Shown: positions 10,085 to 21,399 of the stretch, piece after piece | Layout of the letters: each line of letters starts with the position of its first letter | How positions within the stretch are numbered: position 1 is the stretch's first letter | DNA from: Dysidea avara | Taxonomy: Eukaryota; Porifera; Demospongiae; Dictyoceratida; Dysideidae | Reading direction: 5' to 3' | Length of the DNA stretch: 64,000 nucleotides | Assembly: GCF_963678975.1 (NCBI RefSeq) | Contig: NC_089272.1 | Coordinates: 39,685,391-39,749,390 of the forward strand | Notes under the pieces: generated by a model | Told to the model about the DNA's origin: nothing | What the model saw: the letters and a program-made list of their open reading frames with translations, nothing else | Databases searched by the model: none | Program-made: the position numbers and the translations under genes

Positions 10085-12100
10085 TTATACATAACTGAAC
10101 TGTAGATTAAATTCCCATTGTTTGTAGCTGAACTCTTTTCAGAGTGACCTGAACTCTCTACAGGGTTATTTGTTTCCAACATATATTTCTACAGGGTGAT
10201 TTGTTTGTAGCTGATCCCTATAGGGTAACTTGTATCTAGCTGATATCTATACAGAGTGACTTGTTTGTAACTGATCTCTCTACAGGGTGATTTGTTTGTA
10301 GCTGAATTCTCTACATAGTGGTTTCTTTGTAGCTGAACTCTCTACAAGGTGACTTCTTCTAATTGATCTCTCTACAGGGTGACTTGTTTGTAGTCAAACG
10401 TTCTACATAATGGTTTTTTTTGTAGCTGAACTCTCTACAAGGCAACTCCTTCTAGCTGATCTCTCTACAGAGTGACTTGTTTGTAGCTGAACTATCTGCA
10501 GGGTGATTTGTTGTAGCTAAACTCTCTACAAAGTGATCGTTCTAGCTGATCTCTCTACAGGATAAATTGTTTCTAGCTGATCTCTTTACAGGGTGACTTG
10601 TTTCCAGCTGAACTCTCTATAAGGTTAACTGTTTGTAATTGAACTCTCTACAGGGTGAATTGTTTGTAGTCGAACTCTATACAAGATGATTTGTTTCTAG
10701 CTGATCTCTCTATAGGGTAACTTGTTTGTAGCTGAACTCTCTCCAGAATGGTTTCTTTGTAGTTGATCTCTCAACAGGGTGACTTGTTTATAGCTGAACT
10801 CGCTACAAGGTGATTTGTTTGCAGCTGAACTCTCTAAAGGGTGGTTTTTTGTAGCTGAACTCTCTACAAGGTGACCTCTTCTAGCTAGGCTTGAGCCAAT
10901 TATGCTTTGAAAATTACCTATTATGCTTTGAGCAGTGCTCAAAAATCCAGCCTATTATGCTCAAAATTATGCTCTCAAAATCAAGATTATGCTCGAGAGC
11001 TGACTGTTTTATTAGAGTATTTCTGCATTTCCTGACCGCTGTATTAGAGTAAGTGACTGCTCTATTAGAGTATCTCGATCTTATTTCCATAAAGTGTGAA
11101 TAATCAGTCAAGAAATAGTAAAAAATAATAACTCTACAAGGTTTTTGATATAAAGTGAAGTAATAATGTGCAGTGTGTTCATGCTGTGCAGAAGTTTGGC
11201 GCGCGCATTGCGCGTTTTAATTAAAATTCTTCAAAATCGTCCTATTATGCTGGCATAATGCTTGATGCTTTTGCTAGCCTATTATGCTCGAAATTATGCC
11301 GGCATAATTGGCGCAAGCCTACTTCTAGCTGATCTCTCTACAGGGTGATTTGTTTCTAGCTGAACTCTCTACAGCGTGATTTGTTTGTAGCTGAACTCTC
11401 TACAGGATGGTTTCTTTGTAGCTGAACTCTCTGCAAGGTGATTTCTTCTTGCTGATCTCTCTACTGGGTAACTTGTGTCTAGTTGTACACTCTACAAGGC
11501 GATTTGTTTGTAGCTGAATACTCTACAGGGTGCTTTTTTGTAGCCAAACTCTCTGCAGGGTGATTTGTTCGTAGCTGATCTCTCTACAGGATGGTTTCTT
11601 TGTAACTGAACTCTCTACAGGATAAATTTTTCTAGCTCAACTCTCTATTGGGTGATCACTTCACAGCTGCACCCTCTACAAGGTGGCTTCTTCTATCTGA
11701 TCTCTCTACAGTGTTATTTGTTTGTAGCTGAACTCTCTACAAGGTGACGTTTTCTAGCTGAGCTCTCTCTTGTTTCTAGCTGATCTCTCTACAGAGTAAC
11801 TTGTTAGTAAAGCTGCACTCTTTACATGGTAGATTTTGGTTGTTAAACTCTCTGCACGAAGACTTGTTTGTAGCAGAATTTCTACAGAGTAAATTGTTTG
11901 TAGCTGAACTCTAACAGGGTGCATGACTTGTTGATAGCTGAACTCTCCTCAGTGTGACTTGTTATAATTATACAGCGATATATTTGTAGCTGAACTCTCT
12001 ACAGGGTGACTTGCTTGTAGCTGAACTGTCTACAATATTAACTGGTTGCTGCTGAACTCCCTACAACATAACTTGCAATGTAATAGAAATCTATAATGGA
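10085..12100. repeat. 31-bp minisatellite array, interrupted by a MITE
   Basis: Dozens of copies (about 50 by length) of the GTAGCTGAACTCTCTACAGG unit with its GTGACTTGTTT spacer, with variants such as GCTGATCTCTCTACAGG. One 436-bp MITE sits inside (10886-11321). Variation between neighbouring units suggests an old array with local homogenisation. It is followed by the same tail repeat as the array at position 1. Confidence 0.95.
10886..11321. mobile_element. hAT-like MITE, TAGGCTTG ends, 8-bp target duplication
   Basis: Left end TAGGCTTGAGCCAATTATGC, right end complementary (GGCATAATTGGCGCAAGCCTA). CTTCTAGC is duplicated on both sides (10878-10885, 11322-11329). An 8-bp duplication is the hAT hallmark. 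The interior has repeated TATTATGCT words and three copies of the CTATTAGAGTA motif. It landed inside the minisatellite, so the array is older. Confidence 0.85.
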
Positions 12101-12860
12101 ATAAGTCATGAACTAGCTGAATGCTCTATTAGGGTGACTGTTCTATTAGAGTATCTCGATCTAGTATTTGCTACACGGAGTTGGCTTTCGAATCATAAGT
12201 CAGTGGTTTACAAACCAATTGTTCTGTACTACTGCAAGGACTTCCTACGATGACTATTCCAGCTACATACCCATTTTCAGCTCACTGCTCTAAGCGGTTT
12301 GCCTGGTAGGCGTGAAAATTATTGGTATTTTTATTCACGAATCTCGATCGCACAATTGTTACACACCTTCGGTTTCGTGTCATATTTCCATGATCTTTAT
12401 TTCGATTGCTTTCAAACCACCAAAAGGCACTCCTACAATGGTGGATGTATCCACAAAACGATTTTCAACTTATTCCATTAAGCGGTTTACCCTGTAGTCG
12501 TGACAACAAATCGATCTTGTTTTACGCGAATAATTGGTCATAATCATTAACCGTTCGTCTGATTTACACCAAATTTGATACTAGGATTCGCCTTTGGACT
12601 CCCTTTCTGTGGGCTAAATTTCAAGGCGATCGAAGTACGCATTTGCGTTTGATAGCAATTTTTGCAAGTGTGCGAAAACACGACGAAGAAGGGAAAAAAA
12701 CCAAGAAAAAAAACTTTGGCTGAGCGATTTCCTTGAAATTAAATGTAGATTCCCCTAGTTGGCGGGCAACTCTGCAGTAAATTTGGCTCCAATCGGATAA
12801 GGTATCACCGAGATACAAAGGTGTGAAAATGACGTTTTCTTTCTTCCTGTCAATATACTT
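12101..12860. repeat. Minisatellite tail repeat, copy 2
   Basis: Colinear with 306-1090: CTATTAGAGTATCTCGATC, then CTACACGGAGTTGGCTTTCG, then CACCAAAAGGCACTCCTAC, and at the end GATACAAAGGTGTGAAAATG. Open frames in one copy are broken in the other. Confidence 0.85.
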
Positions 12861-13208
12861 TGTTTTATTCCGGCCCTAATGGCACTCCCATCCTCCCCGA
12901 TCTCTAGCTAGAAGTTAAACCTAATTTAATTTATAAAAGATAAAAAGCAGCTAAACCTACAGAGCCTACACAGACCTACAAAAACACCGCATGGACCGCC
13001 AGCATACACACAGCAAAACCCCCGGACAAGGGCCTTAAGAAGAAAGCCCTACAGACTACTGACCAAACTGCAGGGAGTGGGAGCATGAAACAGAGTTCAA
13101 CTCCCACAAAGGACTGCCAGGCAACAGGCTAAATAGATGTAAAAATGTCTGGACATTGTGACGCCACAGACAAACAGAGAGGTGCTCTGGCAGATGCCTG
13201 TAAATATA
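12861..13208. other. Unassigned spacer between repeat copies
   Basis: Slightly more GC-rich than its surroundings. I see no coding signal or repeat match inside the window. Confidence 0.4.
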
Positions 13209-13570
13209 CCCAGTGTGGCGCGCCGGATTCTTGGGCCGCACGACACATTATAGTGTGTCTTGATATTGACAGGAAGAAAGAAAACGCGATTTCACAGCTT
13301 TGTAGCTCGTAATCCTTCTTCTGATTGGAACCATTTTCGCTGCAGGGGTGCCCGCCAGGTAGCCTACCCCACATACCAAATTTGAAGAAAATCGCCTTAG
13401 CCACTTCCGAGATATGAGTGGCCAAAATTTAATTTTTATTTCTTGTTTTTTTTTTCTTATCATTCTTCGTATTTTCGCACACTTTGAAAAAATTGCTATA
13501 AAACACAAGCGAAGTGGATATTTAGCCGGTCACCGGATACCACATCAACATCATAACCCTGGTCCACTGC
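13209..13570. repeat. Inverted partial copy of the tail repeat with palindromic block
   Basis: Starts with the GCCGGATTCTTGGGCCGCAC block and a near-palindrome, ACACATTATAGTGTGT. It then runs as the reverse complement of the tail repeat end (CTTGATATTGACAGGAAGAA onward to TTTTCGCACACTTTG). It faces the copy at 12.1-12.86 kb, so the two can pair. Confidence 0.75.
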
Positions 13571-14192
13571 ACTTGTTCAGTCTTCAAAGGCACAGCGAAA
13601 TGAGAGGCATAGCGGACTGATCAGTATAGCAGCGTCTACAACACGCATATAAACAAAGCCAGATTATATACGTGTAGCGTCAACTCAAACATAATGTTAT
13701 TATGTGGTCAGTCTATCCCGAAGCTGGACTCTTAACTTAGAAGGCACCTCTGTATATGTCACGAGTATAATCGTATTATAGACCCACACAGAGTCACACA
13801 TACCTCAATACGGCTGCATACTCCTCTATACGGCTGTATACGCTTCTGCTAGACCCTCGCCTTTCCCTCAAGACGGCCCCATATCCCTTCCGGAATACCC
13901 TTTTAATTAATGACGTCGCTTTCGATTTATTGTTGTTATTTCACGTGAGCCAAAACAAAGCACAGATGTAACAGGGGCGGATCCAGGGGGGGTTCAAAGG
14001 GTTCCATGGAACCCCCCTTTTGAGAGAGCCTCTCTTACTCGAGATACTCTAATAGAGTAGTCAAATCGAGATACTCTAATAGAACAGTCACAGTAGTCTT
14101 TTGAGGAGTGGCGTAGCAAGCTATGTATCTAGTTATAAATAAGGAAATATAGTTGGTGAGGGCATCTATGGTGAGGGGCAGCTATTGTCAGT

Positions 14193-15573
14193 CAGCGTTG
14201 AAACCGGGTCGGGTCATCCGGGTCTGACCCGGATTGGATCACGTGAGAAAGAATAGTATTACAAATATGCTATACAAAATTCTAACTAGCTTAACTACCA
14301 AACTAAGTACTTTAACTACAAAACTAGCTACCTTAACTACAAAACAACATTAATTAATAACTTAGTTTAACAAGTCTATGCCATCTTCTGGGCATAAGCC
14401 ATAATGCCTCAGGATGATTATTATTATTATTATTATTATATAAGTACTGTGCAGAAATCTACAAAAGATTGTAACGCACAGATATTAATCATAATTACAA
14501 AACATTAGCCAAGTGCCATAAATTTACAGTGAAGGAAAAAGAGTTTATATTCTTGACACTGTTTGACATTTAGGGTCTGTACATCCGATACTTGTTAGTA
14601 AATGGTTGGACATAATATGTAGGTGTATCATTGTTGGATGTGGATCCATTTCCAACTTCCATAGTAGAATTGTCGCTGGAAGAATTCAACGATTCAGTTA
14701 TGGGATTAGGTATGAAAGTTGAATTAATGACTTCACCATAAATTTGGCCTTTAACATAGAGTTTGGCACGACGAATTTTAATATGTTTTTTATCATTTTG
14801 GCATTATATCGCCAGAGAGTAACTGACAAGCGCTAAAGCAATTGTTTCCTTGCTAACTGTCTGGGAATACCACTTTTAACAGAGTTACGGTCGGCAATCG
14901 TGGATAAGGTTGATAAAGCAAAGGGTGTCCAAACACCAAACGACTCGCAAACCAGGGGAAAAAATTCACCACCATGGTTGTTAACAGTTTCCAAATAATG
15001 GTCATCCTTAGCCTCCTCACCGGCAGCAGCAGCTACCCCAGCCTTAGATGCAGCAGCGGAAATAAAGGAAGGCTGAGTTGTGCACCTGACAGAGAAGTCA
15101 AACGAAATTGTTCGTTTGACGACGTGGAAACTTATAAACGCTATCGCGTAGCTCTTTCGTGAGTCACGCCCACTTATCGCATTACAAACATACGCTCAGC
15201 CACGCCCATTTATTAGTAAGTACAGTATGTAGCACGAAACTGAGGGTATCTATGGTGAGGGGTAGCTATTGTTAGTAGGTGATGACCTTTTTTTTTTTTT
15301 GGCCTTCAACCTACAGCTAGGCTGAAGTTGCAATTCTAAAAGTCTGGATCCGCCCCTGTTTACTCAACACGAATCGAACGCTCAAAACGTAGTCTCGCTC
15401 GATCGAGACTAGCCGAAACCATAGATAATTAACGAGAATCTATGCCGAAACATAGCTCTTATCGCACGCCTCGGCTTTAATCAATCCGGGTCACATCCGG
15501 GTCAAATCCGGGTCTGACCCGGATTGCTATCCGGGCTATCCGGGTCAGCAGTAGTGACCAGGTTTCAACGCTG
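14193..15573. mobile_element. hAT-like element nested in copy A
   Basis: Ends CAGCGTTGAAACC and GGTTTCAACGCTG, with 8-bp duplication TTGTCAGT at 14185-14192 and 15574-15581. Subterminal CCGGGTC/GACCCGG words repeat at both ends (ATCCGGGTCTGACCCGGATT at each). The interior carries a retroelement-like fragment on the minus strand and, at about 15243-15359, the right end of another CAGGGGCGG element. No hAT transposase frame is visible. Confidence 0.85.
14690..15120 (-). pseudogene. Retroelement C-terminal-like fragment
   Basis: Reading the minus strand, one frame is open from about 15120 to a stop at 14833-14835, then resumes. It contains YLETVNNHGGEFFPLVCESF, GVWTPFALSTLSTIADRNS and, past the stop, RLSVTLWRYNAKMIKN. 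This resembles, from memory, the conserved tail found C-terminal to some invertebrate reverse transcriptases, but I cannot confirm it without a search. No upstream reverse transcriptase is present. It lies wholly inside the hAT-like element, so it was captured or inserted there. Confidence 0.35.
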
Positions 15574-15888
15574 TTGTCAGTAGGTGATGACCTTTTTTTT
15601 TTGGTCTTCAACCTACAGCTAGGCTGAAGTTGCAATTCCAAAGTGGAGCCCCATTTTTAAAAGTCTGGATCCGCCCCAGTGTAATATAATAAAACTGAAA
15701 AAAATGGCCTCAAAGTCAATGAGTTTTCAGATATAACAGTTCTGCCTGATCATCACTGAGCTGTGTAGCAAGAACCCACAACACTAGCAAATCCTTGCTT
15801 TCTTCATACTGAGAACAATCACACCATTTCTTCATTTGCAAATAGTTAACATTAATGTTCATACTTTGCATGTTGTAAATATACTTAC

Positions 15889-15938
15889 CAATGCCAGTGA
15901 GTAGGTGCATTGAACTTGTGGAGTCATTGATGATGGGA
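15889..15938 (-). CDS. Possible minus-strand exon
   Basis: On the minus strand a CATGCAG acceptor and a consensus GTAAGT donor bound 50 bases with an open frame. The surrounding 1.8 kb is poor in recognisable repeats, unlike its flanks. The product is unknown. Confidence 0.25.
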
Positions 15939-16540
15939 CTGCATGATGCAAAACCATACAGTATAACTCTACTCACATCAGTATCTCTCAAACATCGGTA
16001 TCTCTCAAACTAACTGCTCTTGGAGTGCTCTATATAAAAACATACATGTGACCCACATCTTGCATGCCACATACCACGCTGTGATATCCAGCCCTTGTGC
16101 GCCTTGAAGATTCAAGATTGCTAGAATCATATAGGGTAAATGCAGCACAAATAACTCACTGAATCACCCAAGCAGGTACGTCATACAGAGTTTACAAAGG
16201 AGTATACAATATCCACTTTCCTTCAATGCTTTATTCAATGTTCCAGCATTTCAAAAATGTAAGCAGTCCAAAGTCTATATTGCATAAGTGCACAGTCACC
16301 AATTATTATAGGGTACACATATACACATACTGTCAGATCTCCACAGTGGTTAGTAGGACATGTAACACCTGATCACTTTCATCGTCCCTCTTCTCTTAGG
16401 TCGATGTCCTGCATGCATGTAATTCTTCTACTATGAAAAGGGATATGCAAAGTCAACATAACACAGCTTGCATATTACAGTATCTGACTATCTGTAGTTC
16501 ACGTGCACCTCTTTTTTAACTGTTTGTGCAACTCACTCAC

Positions 16541-16592
16541 TCCTTCATGGTTGACGCTGCAAACTCTTGTGTCATAGTGTCAATGTGCTGCT
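16541..16592 (-). CDS. Possible minus-strand exon
   Basis: The minus strand shows CTGTTCACAG, then 52 bases reading QHIDTMTQEFAASTMK, then GTGAGT. The peptide is polar and helix-like. It could belong with the candidate at 15889-15938. Function unknown; chance splice-like signals are possible. Confidence 0.25.
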
Positions 16593-18365
16593 CTGTGAAC
16601 AGAATTAGAGATATATGAACAAAAGACAAAATTATACAACTTGTCATCAGTTTTCCTTCTCATCTTGAGTAAATTTGCTAGCAAGCAGTTGAATATAACA
16701 GTCAAAAAACCTATAATATTTATGAAGTTGTTGTAAATAAAAATAGTCTATAGCCAGAGCACTGCTTTGTCATTGGGTCGGCAAGAAAACAGATGTTTTA
16801 CTATGTGATAGCAGTGTTGGGCCACTACTAAATATCTATCATCAAGAATCTGCTAACATTTGCACCTTGAATCAAACTTACTAATAACATGATGCTGATA
16901 TTTCGTACATCACTAAGAATCTCTCTGGCTAAAGTTTGTAAAGAATGGCCCACAAATTAGGCTAGGAATTCATATTGTCTCATACAAAAAATAATTATAG
17001 CAAATATATGATCTGTAGCATTTAAGTCTATTCCATGCCGTCCACCGAGACTGTTACTAGCTACATGACACTGCATGTTTGTGGCAGCATGTTACTCAAT
17101 GACTTTCTTTTCTTTCCGAGTGTAGCTAGCCGCATGATTTTTCATCCAAGGTTCATTCTCTTTTCCCGACCCATTGACTAAAAGGGACAAGCCAGCAAGG
17201 GCGTACGATGTACCCAAGTGTGGGAAAAATCAGTTCTTCCTTCCCGTTGGGCCGCTGGTAGCTCAACAAGGACGGCAGCTAACTGCTGTTATATTTGTAC
17301 ATACAAACTAGTACTCACTCGAAACATCAGTCACTTCTACCCGAATCTATGCTTCTGCACCATACTGCCACTCGAGCGTCAGTCATTCAGTAGCTGCGGC
17401 TGGTTCTTTGTCACAATAGCGATTCACCCCTGATGATGTTTCACATGACGCAGTCAGTCTTGACCACAATTATGTGAACAGAATAAGGCGTTCACGTATA
17501 TGTAACATCGTTTATTGGCAAGCTATACAGGGGCAGAATTAGGGAGGGGGCTAAGGGGGCTGTAGGTCCCCCTTTCCTTTCTAAGTCAGTACTTGGCCAA
17601 TGAAACCATAAATCTTCTATGTGTATCAAAAGCAGGCTTATTTCAGGAACTATGCATCGTGATCACTACCAACACAAATAATGTCTATGTAACTATACCT
17701 ATTGTTCAACCCTGTTCCAGGAGAGTACAGCTTCCTTTTCCTCAAGAGTTCTTCAAGAAAAACTTTTGATTGTGGGTTACATCTTTAGTTCCAAAAGTAT
17801 TAATTGTGGGTTTTGTTTTATTCAGATAATTAGCAGTGTCTTCCACTATGACTATATATTCCACTATGACTATAAGAGGTGATTAGTGTAGTTTTCAGAA
17901 TTTATTGTATGATTCAAAAAGTGTTAGTTGGTTTAATTAATTGGTTAGAATTATCAGCTTCAGTATAATATATAGTTACCAACTCAGACATTTAGCAAAC
18001 TGCAGTTGTTTGGTATTTTATAAGTTTATAAGGCAGCTATAGCACTTTTGTCTATGAATGTAAAATCTGTGTCAGTTACCTTCTGATATGACCCCATGCT
18101 GTGGGTTATGGTGCTGGTATTTGTCAGTCTTCATAACCCGGCAGATCTAGAAATAAGTTGACCATCACAACAGTAAATTCAGAAACCCCATAAATGCAAA
18201 TATAGTTGCACTTTGCTAAGGATTTCCAGTGGGCTAGCTAATAGCTACTAGTACCCTTCACTGCATTCTACTTTTCAGTACAATGTATTGGTGTTAAGAC
18301 TAACAAAGTGTCACTAGACTAAGGAGCATGCATACTAATAATTGTGACGTTCGACACCACTACTA

Positions 18366-18433
18366 CTTAGCTATACATGTTTCTGCCTCTGTTTAGCTAT
18401 ACATGTTTCTGCCTCTGTTTAGCTATACATGTT
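18366..18433. repeat. 26-bp tandem repeat, about 2.5 copies
   Basis: TTAGCTATACATGTTTCTGC plus CTCTGT is repeated almost identically. The last unit overlaps the end of the minus-strand frame, whose stop codon TAG lies in the repeat. Confidence 0.9.
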
Positions 18434-18785
18434 TCTTCCACACATTATCCCACAAAGGCTTCCCCTATTGTCTGGCTTTGTTTGATCATGGGAGTATTTA
18501 GAAACAACATCCTTCATGCAGACTGCAAAATCATCACAGTCAAACTTGTGTAGTTTGTAGTCATAGTCACCCAATGTTGATGAATCCCAGATGGTATTTA
18601 GAAGATGATAGTCAAGTGTTCCATAAAGAGAGTCTGCCTTGAATCTGTTGATGTTGAGGCTGGGGAAAGCATTTTCCACAATTCTTCCAACTTCATGGTG
18701 TGTGAAATAATCTACTCCAACCCTCCAGTGGGATCCAACAACATTATTTTTATTAGTAAGATAGACAGTTGAGGCTGTTGAAGAG
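18419..18785 (-). CDS. Cysteine-peptidase-like domain fragment inside a transposon
   Basis: The minus-strand frame is open from a stop at about 18788 and has no ATG near its start, so the left edge may be a splice acceptor (a CAG lies close to the edge). It reads NNVVGSHWRVGVDYFTHHEV, then FDCDDFAVCMKDVVSKYSHD, and ends CGIMCGRNMYS. A D-C-D-D-F-A motif is characteristic of some transglutaminase/papain-fold peptidases, including the C-terminal domain type seen in the fungal lectin MOA, where the Cys is the nucleophile. The expected downstream His region is missing or altered: the frame ends in the 26-bp tandem repeat. It is probably a captured, C-terminally truncated exon. Family assignment is tentative. 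Confidence 0.4.
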
Positions 18786-19881
18786 GAGCTGATGCATTAT
18801 GATATATAGCTAGCTATATCTAAATGCTTGGTAGCTACAAAGAAAAAGATTATCATGCATGCATGATAGCTACTCATGCATATTGCAATCAGTCTTGATT
18901 TAATGGAAAAGTAAAAGTGTTTTGATTAACTGAAATTCCATTATTTTCCACTGAAAAACTGTTTAAAACACTCAGATTCACCTTTAGAGGGCCTAATTTT
19001 CAAAAATTTCCTGAAGGGGATGCCCTCCAGCCTAGGCTAGCATGCTTTGCATGCTAGTAATGTAGTCATTATTCCAAATAGCTAATTTTGACCATGGATA
19101 CTACATGCATCTTACCATTAGGGTCTTGTGAGAAGGCTTGGTATCTTCTAATGTCTGGCTAGTTACCTATGTCCTTAGCCCCCCCTTTCAAAAAATCCTA
19201 GATCCGCCCCTGCTATACACCTGTATACGACCTGCCATCTTGCTCCGTCTCTGTGTTTGTCTGTATATTCTCCGTATACGTCTGAAAATTATGGTTTTGT
19301 ATATATCCGTATATGTTTCCAGTTGCGCTGTGAGGTTTCCAACAAGTTAGTTAAACATGACTTGTTGCACACAAAACCATGTTGCTGATGGTTATGAATG
19401 CTATTTTCTAAAAGAGAGTCAAATAACTCTGTATGAATAATAGATTCTAAAATTTTAACCACAGTAGCTAGATGTCAGACTGATTAGTCTGTAGTCGGTA
19501 GTCTTAAGCTTAGAACCTTTCTTATACACTGGTATTACGTGGGCTTTCTTCCATTCGCAAGGGAGATCTCAACTAGTCAAGGACTGATGGAATAGCATGG
19601 TTAAAGGAGCGCAAAGTGTATGGGCACAAGCCTTGAGAACACAAGAATGGATACTATCTGGACCAGGAGCCTTATTATCTTTCAGTGTACTCAATTTCTC
19701 CAATACAATAGACTCAGATATGTTGACATCACTTATAGATTCTTCATATCGAAAAGGAGGTGCTGGAATATACGATAGATCTTCTTGAGTAAACGTTGAC
19801 TCAAAATATCTATTGAGAACATCAGCAATCTCCTCATCACTGGTAGTGGAAGAGCCATCAGTCTTCTCTAAAGGGCCAATA

Positions 19882-20159
19882 CAGGGGCGGATCTTGAAAT
19901 TTTCAGAGGGGGTTTCTGGTTCTCTGGAATTGCTACTTCCACCTAGCTGCAAGCTGAAGACCAAAAAAAAAGTCACTACATACTTTTGAATGCTGTGAAG
20001 GTGATTTCAAAGGTAAAAGTATAAAGTTTTCCCAATAGAAAAAGCCATAATATAATACAGTATGTATAACTCTTTGTAGTTTTTATCACCCAGACGAATG
20101 GTAGGGGTGTGCCATTTCAGAGGGGGTTTCCAGCCAGAAACCCCCTAAAACCACCCTTG
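19882..20159. mobile_element. CAGGGGCGG-type MITE (copy B) inside the LINE
   Basis: 278 bp, left end CAGGGGCGGATC, right end ACCACCCTTG (partly decayed), duplication CAATA at 19877-19881 and 20160-20164. Contains the A-rich version of the shared core (AGCTGCAAGCTGAAGACC then an A run). It interrupts the LINE RT domain, so it is younger than the LINE insertion. Confidence 0.85.
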
Positions 20160-20372
20160 CAATACTAGGCTTAACCTTTTGTTTAGATTTGACATAGGAA
20201 CAGAAGGCTTTTGGGTTGGACTTAAATTTATTTAAAAGTGATTGTTCGTATGACTTTTGGGCAGTTCTAAGTTTACATTTAACTATATTATGTTTGGTCT
20301 TGAAGTTAGCATAGTCAGCGCAAGACCTAGACCTCCTATATATAGAGAAAGCAGAATGTTTCGCTTTGATTG

Positions 20373-21260
20373 CTACAGATATACTTTTAGTCCACCATGG
20401 AGGAGATTTGCTGCCTTAGGAGTAGAGGTAGGAACAAACTGGACTGCAGCATCATTCACCAACTGTTTGAAAACCTCCCAATTATCCTCTATGCTATCAC
20501 TACACATACGATCTTCCCAGTCAATTCCCATGAAGTATTCATTCATACCTTGATAGCCACCTTTTCTATAATTAAACATGGGAACAATAGGTTTCGAGAG
20601 AGGTGGTATGTCATAGCACTTGTACTTCCATACAAGGCAGTCGTGGTCACTGCTTCCCAAACCTGATAAATTAATAACTTCATCGATAAAGTTGGGATCA
20701 GAAGAAAAAACCAAATCAAGTAGTGAAGACTGTTGGCCTTGTCTATGCCTAATACAATTTGTTACATGCTGAACTAAATAACTGTCTTGAACAGCATCCA
20801 GGAACAAGGAGGCCAAGGAGTTTTCCCCACTAGAGCATACAAGATCTACCCAATTGATTGATGGAAAGTTGAAGTCCCCCATTATAAGCAAGTGAGTAAA
20901 AGATGTTTACTAATGATTGACAACAATTTTTGACTGTTGTAATTGGATGAAGATGGAGCCCTATACAGACAGTGCTCCTACCAAAAGCTTGTCATTGTCA
21001 CTCAGGGAAATTGTATACCACAAAGAGTTATCAAAACCAACATCATTTAACACTTTACGTAGGACAGCAGGCAATCCTTCATGGATGTAAAGCATAACAC
21101 CGCCACCCACACCGGATTGGTGATCATCACAGAACAAATTATATCCCTGCAGGTGAAGCTCAGCATCACCAACATCATTGTTGCACCAGGATTCAGCAAT
21201 TCCTATAATCTGTGGTGAGTGTTGATACACAATGGCTTGTAACTCTTGCAGCTTATTCAA
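20373..21260 (-). pseudogene. LINE endonuclease domain
   Basis: Exonuclease-endonuclease-phosphatase fold landmarks: PQIIGIAESWCNNDVGDAEL near the start (catalytic Glu in AESW), GVGGGVMLYI, then IMGDFNFPSINW (Asp/Asn of the active site) and GSSDHDCLVW (Ser-Asp-His) near the end. Two frameshifts separate the parts around 20890-20965. The family nicks target DNA for target-primed reverse transcription. This copy is inactive. Confidence 0.85.
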
Positions 21261-21399
21261 AACACTTTGTGCATTGGAAAAGAGACATGTAATTTACTGG
21301 TTACTGTTAGCACTATTAGATGGTTCACACACTTCATTCCAATAATTACCAGTGCAGAGGGAACAGTCTAAGAGTTCCTCTGCACTATCTTGCCGTTTT

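Larger units (their letters stand above)
13972..15679. mobile_element. CAGGGGCGG-type MITE (copy A), split by a later insertion
   Basis: Left end CAGGGGCGGATCCAGG, right end CTGGATCCGCCCCAG, and 5-bp duplication TGTAA at 13967-13971 and 15680-15684. With the nested element removed the interior joins cleanly. It contains two ACTCTAATAGA motif copies near 14040-14092 and a T-rich core (GGTCTTCAACCTACAGCTAG). CAGGGG termini with 5-bp duplications are compatible with hAT5-type transposons; that assignment is inference. Confidence 0.85.
17528..19212. mobile_element. CAGGGGC-type element carrying a reading frame
   Basis: Left end CAGGGGCAGAATTAGGGAGG, right end CTAGATCCGCCCCTG, 5-bp duplication CTATA at 17523-17527 and 19213-19217. 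At 1685 bp it is much longer than the ~280-bp relatives at 19882 and 23742. Its cargo includes the minus-strand peptidase-like frame at 18419-18785. No transposase is recognisable, so it may be a non-autonomous carrier of host DNA. Confidence 0.65.

Noticed and set aside
10085..12100. Regularly spaced direct repeats, CRISPR-like at first glance
   Set aside because: There are no unique spacers: the unit is one continuous degenerate 31-bp tandem repeat, and the setting is eukaryotic.
13056..13620. Several overlapping frames on both strands
   Set aside because: They sit in an inverted copy of the tail repeat and are mutually exclusive shadows.
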